Assembly: GCF_002154725.1 (NCBI RefSeq)
Contig: NZ_MTAW01000013.1
Coordinates: forward strand, 1 to 64,000
Length of the DNA stretch: 64,000 bases
Direction: 5' to 3'
Source: Nostoc sp. 106C
Lineage (GTDB): Bacteria; Cyanobacteriota; Cyanobacteriia; Cyanobacteriales; Nostocaceae
Part shown: positions 45,892-54,328 of the stretch, one piece after another
Numbering within the stretch: position 1 is the stretch's first letter
Layout: every line of letters begins with the position of its first letter
Translations under genes and position numbers: made by a program
The notes under the pieces: generated by a model
Told to the model about the DNA's origin: nothing
Databases searched by the model: none
What the model saw: only the letters and a program-made list of their open reading frames with translations

Positions 45892-46176
45892 TTAGTATTC
45901 CAATGTTATGGTGTTGAATTTGGGTGTATTGTCCTCTAAGTCAGTATTTGCTTGCTGATGGGTGATGTTCTCTTCAGCAATGATTTGACTATTTAAAATA
46001 GCAAGACGCTGCTGAATCTGATGTCGGCGTGCTTCGAGTTTCTGTAATTCCTGCTCTAAACGCTCTTTTTCCAGCATCATTTTGTAAGCATTTAAGTAAA
46101 CTCTTGCTTGCGAACGTTGAGGAGGCATTGAGCTAAGTTTGGCTTGAATTTGTCCGCGATTTGGAGTGCGATGCAT
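45892..46176 (-). CDS. GvpV-like gas vesicle accessory protein
   Basis: A 94-residue protein. A basic N-terminus (MHRTPNRGQIQAKLSSMPPQ) is followed by a coiled coil (YKMMLEKERLEQELQKLEAR, RHQIQQRLAILNSQI) and an acidic Thr/Asn-rich tail. This arrangement resembles GvpV of cyanobacterial gas-vesicle clusters from memory. It lies 46 bp downstream of the ArsA-like gene on the same strand, and 18 kb from the main gvp cluster, with the phototaxis operon between them. Confidence 0.6.
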   Translation of the reverse strand: MHRTPNRGQIQAKLSSMPPQRSQARVYLNAYKMMLEKERLEQELQKLEARRHQIQQRLAILNSQIIAEENITHQQANTDLEDNTPKFNTITLEY

Positions 46177-46221
46177 AATAAATTTCTCTTTGGGTATGAA
46201 AGTATTTAGTCTAATTAGCCG

Positions 46222-48105
46222 TTAAAATAAACAGGCGGCGGCTGCTTGGATGCGTTCTAAAGGCTGAACTGAGCGAGGAAGCATTGGTAAGCGAACCATT
46301 GTCAAACCTGGAAAATCGCAATTAATGGTTGCTGTAGAAGTAAAGCGGTTGAGAACAACGTAATTCTGGCTCACACCTATTTCTTGCAGAGATTTGAATA
46401 GGCGTTGTTGTTCGGCAAGTACACTAGCTTGGTTAAGTGTAACCCCAATAAACTCTGCTTGTTGTGGGTCTTTTAGCACTTTTTGGGCTTTGACTACGCG
46501 CTGTCGCAAAGTTCGTAAACGCCCCATAAACTCTGTACGACCAAGAACATTTTGATACTTGATCCAGAGTTTGAAAATCCAAGCTAGCCAGTCTGACAGT
46601 GCAGTTGGCATTTCTAGAAAACGCAGAAGATGTCCTGTAGGAGCTGTGTCTAAAATAATCAAGTCTTCTTCTTGTTGCTCTAGCAATTCCATTACTGTTA
46701 ACAAGGAAAGCATTTCATCAATCCCTGGTAAAGCTTGCTCGACAATTTTGCGCCAAGCAACAGGAGCATAGGCCATTTCAATGGCTTCGCTTGTTTGGGT
46801 TTCGCCACTCATCATTTCGGCCAGTTCCCACAGGTAATCGGCTCTGAATCGATCGAGAATGCGATCGCTATCTACTTCCTGACCTCGAAGATTAGGAGTT
46901 ATTTGATACGGTTCGTGTCCTAAACTCAAACCAAAGGCATCACCCAAGGAATGGGCTGGATCGATGGAAACCATGCGAATTTTGCGATCGCGATGTTGTT
47001 GAGCCATCGCCCAACCAATGGCAGCTGCTACTGTGGTCTTGCCTACTCCACCTTTACCGCCAATTAGTAACAGGCGACGACCTCTGGTGAGAAAATCTCC
47101 AAAGTTAGGAGGAATTGTTTCAGGCCATTGAACTGGGAGTAGATCGATAGGAGATAGCGGTTCTAGCTGAGGAACATGAATTTGCTCGATCAGATGGCTG
47201 AGGGCTACAATCCCTAAAGGCTCTTTATCTTGCTGTGGCACGATAAAAATCGGCTTTTCGTTAGCAAGAGCCGTATACTGACCGATCAGCGGTTGTTGTT
47301 CTTGGTAACGATCTGGGTCAGTCGCACTAGCAAGGACTTGGTTGATAAACAATCCTCCGCAAGGCATCTGCATGATTTGTAAGGCTTCTAGAAATCGTTT
47401 TGACTCCAACCAACTCATTGGTTCAGCGATCGCAACTAACAAACAAGCTGTATGCTTAGGATCTTGAAGCAGACGACGACCTTGCGATAGTTCTGCTTTC
47501 AGAGTTTGCAAAAATTCGTCAGCGCGATCGCGTGTGTAGCTCCCAGCGAAGGTTTTGCTAATATACCGATGCTTTTCTTGAAACAGTTCCAGAGAGTGGA
47601 GGAAAGTGTCTAAAAAATCCATCAATCCAAACAAGTTGAGAGTATGACCGCTAGGAGCCATATCTACTACTACTCGATCTACCTGCTGCTCGTTAAAAAG
47701 ACGTTGGATCTCTAACAAACCCATCAACTCGTCCAGTCCAGGCCAATTTAAATCCCAAACTGGATGCAAGTCTTCTCCTTCAACAAAACTACCCCGCTCC
47801 ACTAAAAGTTCTAATACCTGACCGTAACGTTCTTTAAACTTTTGTAATAGAAGCTTTGCATCCAACGCTCTTACTCGTAGATTAGGTAGTTCCGCTATGG
47901 GACGAGGAATATCATCAACGCTAACTTGTAAGACATCTCCAAGAGAGTGAGCCGGATCGGTTGAGATTAAAAGAATTTGCTCGTTGACAAATTTCTGCGC
48001 CCAACGATATGCAAAGGTGCAGGAGATTGTTGTTTTTCCGACTCCACCTTTGCCGCTAAACATAGCAAGGTGTAGGTTATCAAAAAGTTCCATCCCGTTT
48101 GTCAT
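46222..48105 (-). CDS. Tandem ArsA/GET3-type ATPase
   Basis: A 627-residue protein with two ArsA-family (deviant Walker A) ATPase halves. P-loops are GKGGVGKTT at 18-26 and GGKGGVGKTT at 349-358. Switch motifs are VVVDMAPSGHT and IILDTAPTGHLLRFLEMP. Both halves have ISTDPAHSLGDVL or VSIDPAHSLGDAFG. No arsenite-binding cysteine triad is evident, and no ArsB is nearby, so arsenic resistance is unlikely. Such ATPases occur in some gas vesicle clusters and could chaperone hydrophobic GvpA-like proteins. It forms a pair with the GvpV-like gene. Confidence 0.88.
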   Translation of the reverse strand: MTNGMELFDNLHLAMFSGKGGVGKTTISCTFAYRWAQKFVNEQILLISTDPAHSLGDVLQVSVDDIPRPIAELPNLRVRALDAKLLLQKFKERYGQVLELLVERGSFVEGEDLHPVWDLNWPGLDELMGLLEIQRLFNEQQVDRVVVDMAPSGHTLNLFGLMDFLDTFLHSLELFQEKHRYISKTFAGSYTRDRADEFLQTLKAELSQGRRLLQDPKHTACLLVAIAEPMSWLESKRFLEALQIMQMPCGGLFINQVLASATDPDRYQEQQPLIGQYTALANEKPIFIVPQQDKEPLGIVALSHLIEQIHVPQLEPLSPIDLLPVQWPETIPPNFGDFLTRGRRLLLIGGKGGVGKTTVAAAIGWAMAQQHRDRKIRMVSIDPAHSLGDAFGLSLGHEPYQITPNLRGQEVDSDRILDRFRADYLWELAEMMSGETQTSEAIEMAYAPVAWRKIVEQALPGIDEMLSLLTVMELLEQQEEDLIILDTAPTGHLLRFLEMPTALSDWLAWIFKLWIKYQNVLGRTEFMGRLRTLRQRVVKAQKVLKDPQQAEFIGVTLNQASVLAEQQRLFKSLQEIGVSQNYVVLNRFTSTATINCDFPGLTMVRLPMLPRSVQPLERIQAAAACLF

Positions 48106-48215
48106 TTAGGGCATTTTAGGATAAATTTACTACATATTTTTAAAATTAGCTTAAGTAATTTCGCTGAATAAAGATATTTAAAACTAGTGGTCTATCGCAT
48201 TAATTCTGAGAGCTT

Positions 48216-48248
48216 AGATCCCCGACTTCTTCAAGAAGTCGGGGATCT
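48216..48248. repeat. 33-bp palindrome, copy 2
   Basis: AGATCCCCGACTT at 48216 and AAGTCGGGGATCT ending at 48248, nearly a perfect palindrome through the centre (CTTCAAG). Same arms as copy 1 at 26089-26121. It is in the gap between the divergent ArsA-like and STAND genes. Confidence 0.75.
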
Positions 48249-48364
48249 GACCACCGCTAACTTTATTCGGTAATTAATTTTTTTGAGGTGCTTACAAAGA
48301 TTAGCCGAAGAACTATAACTGAGGGAAAGATTTAGGCAGGGGTGTCCAAAGGTAAGGAGATAAG

Positions 48365-51300
48365 ATGGTTAACAGTTCTGAAGGCGATATAAATATTGGA
48401 TCTCATGTCCAAGGTATTTCTGAATACAACTTGTTTTCTGACAGTAAGTCTGAGGACATTCATCGTCGTCCGCTTAAAATAGGCTCTCCCTACTTAGGAC
48501 TAAAAACTTTTGAAATTCAAGATAAAGCCAAATTTTTTGGTCGGGAGAAGTGGATTGCTAATCTCAGCGATCGCTTAAAACAAGATGATGTAATCTTGCT
48601 TTTGGGAGTAGCATACAGTGGCAAATCATCTTTGATTTTGGCAGGTTTAATTCCTTATTTAGGATCTCGTAAAAATTCCTTAATCACTATAACTTTTCAA
48701 CCAAATAAAAATCCTTTTCAATCTCTTTACGAAAGTCTTAATTTTAACCAGGAAAAACAATCAAAAATAGCAGATAGCGGTCGAGAAATCAGAGAAGATA
48801 CGCTAATTAAAATTGTCAGATTTATCAAACAAAATTATCAGTATGTTCTGATTTTTATTGACCAATTTGAAGAACTGTTTACGGAAACTCAAAAGCCGGA
48901 ACGTGACAAATTTGTTGCTAGTCTCTTTGAACTAATTCAGCAGCAGGATAGCTCTGTCAAAATTGTTTTAACAATGCGATCTAATTTTTTGGATAGATTT
49001 AGTGAGTATACGCAACTTGCGAAGCTCCACGACCGCTATAGTTGTATTCTCACTAGAATGAGCGATGATGAATTAAAGTTAGCGATCGCTAAACCTGCTG
49101 CTAGAAATGGTGTGACTTTTGAACAAGGTCTAATTGAGCAAATTATTGATAATTTTCACCAACAAGATGATTCTTTACCATTTCTGGAATATGCTCTGGA
49201 TTTACTGTGGAAAAGCGAAAATATTCAAAACCGGGTTCTGAAAATAAAGACTTATAAAGAACTAAAAGAGCAAATATTTGGTTATTTAAGCAAACAAACT
49301 AATCAATTTATTCATCCTAATGTTGAATGGTACGATACTCATTTGAGAGAAAAGGAACAAGAGATTCAAAAGTTAAACCTTACACTGACTGAATTAAAAT
49401 TGCGCGAGCAATCCGCTAGGGTTTTGAATTTACTGCCTGTCCAACCGCTAGAGGGTTTGGTGCTGGCAATTCAAACAATGGGTGAGAATCTAGACAAATA
49501 CCCAAACCAGCTTTTAGCTTCTGTTTTGGGAAGCTTAAAGGAAGCAACGAACACACCTACAGAGGTAAATATCTTGCGCGGACACGAGCAAGAGGTTAAT
49601 TGTCTAGCCTTTAGTCCTGATGGCAAGTTTATTGCCAGTGGCAGTAGTGATTCTACGGTGTGCTTGTGGAATATTATTGGCAATCCCACTGCTGAATTTT
49701 TATTAGGGCACGAGCAAGAGGTGAATTGTCTAGCCTTTAGTCCTGATAGCAAGTTTATTGTTAGTGGCAGTATTGACGGAATTTTGTGTTTATGGGATCT
49801 ACAAGGTAATCTCATTACTCAACCGTGGCAGGGACATGAGGAAGGAGTTATTTCCGTCGCCTTTAACTCAAATGGCAATTCCATTGTCAGTGTTGGTTTT
49901 GACGGAACAGTGTGTTTGTGGGATTTACAAGGTAACGCCATTACTCAACCTTGGCGCGGACATAAGGAAGGAATTATTTCCGTCGCCTTGAGTCCAAATG
50001 GCAATTCCATTATCAGTGTTGGTTTTGACGGAACGGTGTGTTTATGGGATTTACAAGGTAACACCATCGCTCAACCCTGGCACAAACATGAGGCAAAAAT
50101 TATTTGCGTCGCCTTTAGCCCCGATAGCAAGCTTATTGTCAGTGGTAGTAGTGATTCTACAGTGCGATTGTGGGACATCCAAGGTAATCCCATTGGTCAA
50201 CCTTGGCGCGGGCATGAAGGACGTGTAAATTCTGTAGCGTTTAGCCTTGATGGTAAGTTTATTATTAGTGGTAGCTGCGATCGCACAATACGCTTGTGGG
50301 ATATTGACGGCAACCCCATAACTCAACCTTGGCGTGGACATGAAGGACAGATTAATTCCCTAGCCTTTAGCCCCGATGGCAAGCTGATTATCAGTGGTGG
50401 CGATAAAACTGTGCGTTTGTGGGAGCTACATCAAATATTACAAGAACGGGTCATCGGGCGATCGCAGCGCAAATATGAGAATTGGGTCAATTCTGTTGCC
50501 TTTAGCCCTAATGGCAAGTGGATTATCAGTGCCAGCAATGATTCGACAGTCCGCTTGTGGGATATTGACGGCAACCCCATCGGTCTACCTTGGCGCGGGC
50601 ATGAAAAAGAAGTCAATTGTGTCGCCTTTAGCCCGGATGGCAAGTGGATTGTCAGTGCCAGCAATGATTCGACAGTCCGCTTGTGGGATACCAACGGCAA
50701 CCCCATCGGTCAACCTTGGCGCGGGCATGAAAAAGAAGTCAATTGTGTCGCCTTTAGCCCGGATGGTAAGTGGATTATCAGTGCCAGCAATGATTCGACA
50801 GTCCGCTTGTGGGATACCAACGGCAACTCCATCGGTCAACCTTGGCGCGGGCATGAAAAAGAAGTCAATTGTGTCGCCTTTAGCCCGGATGGCAACTGGA
50901 TTGTCAGTGCCAGTAATGATTCGACAGTCCGCTTGTGGGATAGCAACGGCAACCCCATCGGTCAACCTTGGCGCGGACATGAGTATTGGGTAAATTCCGT
51001 AGCCTTTAGCGTTGATGGTAAACTGATTGCCAGTGGTAGCCTTGATGGAACAGTGCGTTTGTGGCGCTGTGGCTGGCAAGAGTGGTTGCAAGTTTGCTGC
51101 AACAGGTTACTTTACCATCCAGTCTTTCAAAATCCTAAAAATGGCAGTGATGTAGAAGTTGCCTACCAAACTTGTCAAAAATATGTATGGAATCCACAAT
51201 GCTCTAAACAGTTGAACAACCAAGGTGCAGCAAAGCTAAAAGAGAAAGCTTATTCAGCAGCTTTAGAGGACTTCAACCAAGCAATTCAACTTAATTCGGA

Positions 51301-51580
51301 ATCTACTTTTGCCTATTATAACCGGGGGCTTACCTACACCTACTTAAAAAAGTATCAGGCAGCAATAGAGGATTTTGATAAAGTAGTTGCCGCAGTCCCA
51401 GCCTACGCTACTGCATATTACACTAAAGGAATTTGCCACGCCCAGCTAGGTAATAACCAGGCAGCAGTTGAGAACGTTCATCAAGCTGCTGATTTATATC
51501 AACAACAAGGAAAAGAAGAAATGTATCAGAAGATGCTGCAATACCTATCTAAATTGAAAGTATATAGCAATCCTAAATGA
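48365..51580 (+). CDS. STAND NTPase with 12 WD40 repeats and TPRs
   Basis: A 1071-residue signal-transduction ATPase. The nSTAND1-type NTPase starts after about 45 residues: SPYLGLKTFEIQDKAKFFGR, then a P-loop LLGVAYSGKSSL, and IFIDQFEELF. The WD40 domain (about 404-900) has 12 repeats, each with GHE...AFSPDGK...STVRLWD, the last few being nearly identical copies. Two TPR-like units end the protein (LKEKAYSAALEDFNQAIQ, LKKYQAAIEDFDKV). The N-terminus GDINIGSHVQG looks like an effector-adaptor segment. Such proteins act as switches in development, death or defence. Target unknown. Confidence 0.9.
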   Translation: MVNSSEGDINIGSHVQGISEYNLFSDSKSEDIHRRPLKIGSPYLGLKTFEIQDKAKFFGREKWIANLSDRLKQDDVILLLGVAYSGKSSLILAGLIPYLGSRKNSLITITFQPNKNPFQSLYESLNFNQEKQSKIADSGREIREDTLIKIVRFIKQNYQYVLIFIDQFEELFTETQKPERDKFVASLFELIQQQDSSVKIVLTMRSNFLDRFSEYTQLAKLHDRYSCILTRMSDDELKLAIAKPAARNGVTFEQGLIEQIIDNFHQQDDSLPFLEYALDLLWKSENIQNRVLKIKTYKELKEQIFGYLSKQTNQFIHPNVEWYDTHLREKEQEIQKLNLTLTELKLREQSARVLNLLPVQPLEGLVLAIQTMGENLDKYPNQLLASVLGSLKEATNTPTEVNILRGHEQEVNCLAFSPDGKFIASGSSDSTVCLWNIIGNPTAEFLLGHEQEVNCLAFSPDSKFIVSGSIDGILCLWDLQGNLITQPWQGHEEGVISVAFNSNGNSIVSVGFDGTVCLWDLQGNAITQPWRGHKEGIISVALSPNGNSIISVGFDGTVCLWDLQGNTIAQPWHKHEAKIICVAFSPDSKLIVSGSSDSTVRLWDIQGNPIGQPWRGHEGRVNSVAFSLDGKFIISGSCDRTIRLWDIDGNPITQPWRGHEGQINSLAFSPDGKLIISGGDKTVRLWELHQILQERVIGRSQRKYENWVNSVAFSPNGKWIISASNDSTVRLWDIDGNPIGLPWRGHEKEVNCVAFSPDGKWIVSASNDSTVRLWDTNGNPIGQPWRGHEKEVNCVAFSPDGKWIISASNDSTVRLWDTNGNSIGQPWRGHEKEVNCVAFSPDGNWIVSASNDSTVRLWDSNGNPIGQPWRGHEYWVNSVAFSVDGKLIASGSLDGTVRLWRCGWQEWLQVCCNRLLYHPVFQNPKNGSDVEVAYQTCQKYVWNPQCSKQLNNQGAAKLKEKAYSAALEDFNQAIQLNSESTFAYYNRGLTYTYLKKYQAAIEDFDKVVAAVPAYATAYYTKGICHAQLGNNQAAVENVHQAADLYQQQGKEEMYQKMLQYLSKLKVYSNPK
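50594..50971 (+). repeat. Three near-identical 126-bp tandem WD40 units
   Basis: Units begin at 50594, 50720 and 50846, each 126 bp (42 codons). They differ at only a few positions, whereas the other repeats of the same gene have diverged. A fourth, diverged unit begins at 50972. This indicates recent duplication or gene conversion. Confidence 0.92.
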
Positions 51581-51668
51581 TTCATAAGAAAACACCATAT
51601 TCATGGAGTTTAAGGAAGTCAAAAATTTGACAATTAAGCGACAATTCAAATAAAGCTTATACATCACC

Positions 51669-52121
51669 TCAAACTGGAATAGATTGGGAAGTCTGAGAAG
51701 TTTCGCTGGATTGAACTAATTCTTCTTCTAGTACCTGAATGCCTCCACTAATACGGAGTAAGGTAGTTTGCAGATTTGCTTGTTTGATCTCATAATCTGC
51801 TAATATTCTTTGACCATCTTCAAACTCTAATTTGAGGGATTGAAGACGTTGCTCTAGCTGTTCTTTTATCTGATTACTGACTTTTAAATCTTGATTAATA
51901 ACTCCAGTTTCTTTATTAATTACTTCAGATATTTTGCTGAGATTTTCTAATATTTCGCTTATCTTGCTGTCTTCTTCTTGTAGTACTTGAATTGCGCCGC
52001 TGATGCGGAGTAATATTTTTTGCAAATTTGCCTGTTTAGTCTCATAATTTGCTAGGATTTTGTGCCCATCTTCAAATTCTAATTTCATAACTTGAAGACG
52101 TTTTTCTAGTTGTGTTTTCAT
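51669..52121 (-). CDS. Coiled-coil protein with an internal duplication
   Basis: A 150-residue helical protein made of two similar halves. QVMKLEFEDGHKILANYETK, QANLQKILLRISGAIQVLQE in the first half corresponds to QSLKLEFEDGQRILADYEIK and QANLQTTLLRISGGIQVLEE in the second. A Lys/Asn-rich linker separates them. No signal peptide. It is the last gene of the injection-system operon, 85 bp after the fibre gene, so it may be a structural or assembly partner. Not recognised otherwise. Confidence 0.7.
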   Translation of the reverse strand: MKTQLEKRLQVMKLEFEDGHKILANYETKQANLQKILLRISGAIQVLQEEDSKISEILENLSKISEVINKETGVINQDLKVSNQIKEQLEQRLQSLKLEFEDGQRILADYEIKQANLQTTLLRISGGIQVLEEELVQSSETSQTSQSIPV

Positions 52122-52206
52122 GTAATCTATATCTCTATTTCGCTGTTAAAATTCGGAAATTTACAAATAGTTCTTTTTACCTGCCTAATAAAAAGTTTAA
52201 ATCACA

Positions 52207-54309
52207 TTATTTTTCAAGTTTATAGCGTCCTATAATTATGAATATACCGTAGCTATTATCTATCATTTCTCCTGGTAGATTAATGTTGATGATCCATTTA
52301 TTGTCTTGCTCTGCCATTGAGTAAACTTGGCATGTGTTTAAGACAGCTTTTCCTTGAGAAACGCTATAGCCTACTACTGTTCCAAAAAGACAACCAATAG
52401 TCCAATCACTACTACTTCCCCAGCTATTACCTTTTTTTGTGATACTTATTGTCAACGAATCGTGACCTTTAGGAACAATGACAGGAAGCAGATATAACTC
52501 AGAACCGCTTGTTAATTCTATGCTGATCTTGAAACTACTTACTTCATTATCTATTCGAGTTATTCTTCCTTCACCAATTTTTCCTCCAATTGCTACGTTA
52601 CCCTCAACCAGCAATCCATTAGCAGGTGCAGCATTTGTCCCTGCATAAGTAGAGCCGATCGCAACTCCTCCTGACACAGCCAGCTGACTTTGCGGATTGT
52701 TTGTGCTGATGCCAACATTGCCATTAGCTCTTAAGGTCATAATATTTTTTGGAACAAAGGAACCATCTGTTAGCCACAAATCCAGTTGTGTACGGGAATC
52801 TGTAGAACTTTTGTCCGAAGCATCATATCGGCTGAGGCGAAAGTCAGCCATATTTCCATATGTTTCATAGGCAACACCGTCACGAATCAATGCCAAGACA
52901 GACTCAGGCGGAGCAAGGTTTTGACGAGAGTTATTTACATTTGGTGATTTTGATTTGACAAACAGCTTGGTAGAATTCGAGTTCTGGAAATAATATGAAA
53001 TGCTTGATGAATCGAAACCAATACCGACATTGCCAGCAACATAGAGGTCTTTATCAATTGTCAGCGATCCAGTCATGGTGTCACCGCCTTTGCTCAACAA
53101 ACCCGTTGTTAAGGGTTTGAAGATGACACGACAATCATCCTTCACAGTAAATTGACCGCCTTTGTACTCCACCAAGGCTAAACTACAGTAGCGATGTAAA
53201 ATCCCGTGCGGTGGTTGGGGTTTGTTACTAGGCGATTCGTTATTGGCAGTCAGGTTGCGAGTTGGAATTAACCAGTAGTCGCCTGTTTTATACTCAGCGG
53301 AACTTTGTTTGTCTTGAAGTTGATTTTCAAACCTGACCTTAATCTCACTCTCCAGCGTCTTCCAAGAATCTGACACCGAGATCTCGCCAGAATCCCAACG
53401 CCGTACTATCATTGGTGGCTCAAAATCTGGTGCTTTGCCACCTGGCCACTCTTTCACAGTCAGTGTGTTTGCTGTAACAGATGCCAACTCTACCAAAAGT
53501 CCAGGTTCACCAGAAAGGGTTTGTTTTTCAGTAGTTATCTCTACCCAGTTACCTGCTGCAAAAGCCGTTTGAATATCTTGTCCTAGACGACTAACAGGAA
53601 TGTAGTTGTCTGTAATTTTGTTCTCAACACGGGTAGCAATTGAGCCATTATCCCGCGACCATTTGAACGTAGCGTCAGCGTCACCAACCTTACCGCTTTT
53701 GTGAATTTCCACACGGTAGAGTTGATTTTCTAGGTTTGCTCCCGCTCCTAAGATCGCCGATAATTTACCTGTGCTGATAGGGTTCTCCCAGCTAGGTTTC
53801 CAGTCAGGAGGGGCATATTTGCTTTTATCAGCACTGTCAACTTTTTTGAGTTTCACTTGCCAAACATTCTTGACTCGCGTGGCTGTATCAGCACCACCCA
53901 AAGCAGGTTCCCGAATCCCTGGATCTTCCAGTGCTGTGATGTGGCGTTGCCAGACATCAAGGTAAGCTAAGTAAATACCTTCTTCTGTTGGAAGTTTTGC
54001 ACCTGGATAGTCTGATTGAGCAGTAAACAGCACAGACTGGTCATTCTCAAAAAGCATACCCTCGACGTAGTATCGCCCTTCACCGATTTTGAGATTTGTT
54101 TTATCATCTGCTGTGATCTCAAATCCAGCATACTTTTCTGGTGCGCCACTCTGACCGATAAAATCGGTGATTTCAGCAGCAATTCGATGCTCTGTAATAT
54201 CAAGTTGTTCGTTCCAGTCTGCATCTAGTTGGACGCGCCCTTGCTGCATCAACACGCGGCTAAAACGTTTTTGGGGATTGAAGGTAAACCGAGAAAAATC
54301 GCCTTTCAT
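52207..54309 (-). CDS. DUF6519 protein with fibre-like C-terminus
   Basis: A 700-residue protein. The N-terminal DUF6519-like part begins KGDFSRFTFNPQKRFSRVLM and QQGRVQLDADWNEQLDITEH, a start found in proteins of contractile-injection clusters. The C-terminal half resembles tail fibres: GGDTMTGSLTIDKDLYVAGN, VGIGFDSS, NVGISTNNPQSQLAVSGGVA and AIGSTYAGT. The last 120 residues form a separate beta-rich domain, perhaps the receptor-binding tip. It is translated 19 bp after tail protein I. It probably attaches to the baseplate and recognises the target surface. Confidence 0.8.
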   Translation of the reverse strand: MKGDFSRFTFNPQKRFSRVLMQQGRVQLDADWNEQLDITEHRIAAEITDFIGQSGAPEKYAGFEITADDKTNLKIGEGRYYVEGMLFENDQSVLFTAQSDYPGAKLPTEEGIYLAYLDVWQRHITALEDPGIREPALGGADTATRVKNVWQVKLKKVDSADKSKYAPPDWKPSWENPISTGKLSAILGAGANLENQLYRVEIHKSGKVGDADATFKWSRDNGSIATRVENKITDNYIPVSRLGQDIQTAFAAGNWVEITTEKQTLSGEPGLLVELASVTANTLTVKEWPGGKAPDFEPPMIVRRWDSGEISVSDSWKTLESEIKVRFENQLQDKQSSAEYKTGDYWLIPTRNLTANNESPSNKPQPPHGILHRYCSLALVEYKGGQFTVKDDCRVIFKPLTTGLLSKGGDTMTGSLTIDKDLYVAGNVGIGFDSSSISYYFQNSNSTKLFVKSKSPNVNNSRQNLAPPESVLALIRDGVAYETYGNMADFRLSRYDASDKSSTDSRTQLDLWLTDGSFVPKNIMTLRANGNVGISTNNPQSQLAVSGGVAIGSTYAGTNAAPANGLLVEGNVAIGGKIGEGRITRIDNEVSSFKISIELTSGSELYLLPVIVPKGHDSLTISITKKGNSWGSSSDWTIGCLFGTVVGYSVSQGKAVLNTCQVYSMAEQDNKWIININLPGEMIDNSYGIFIIIGRYKLEK

Positions 54310-54328
54310 AATATTTCCTTTAATAACT

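Noticed and set aside
50394-50993. Long plus-strand and minus-strand frames inside the WD40 region
   Set aside because: They are repeats in other frames of the WD40 gene; their regularity only mirrors the 126-bp units.
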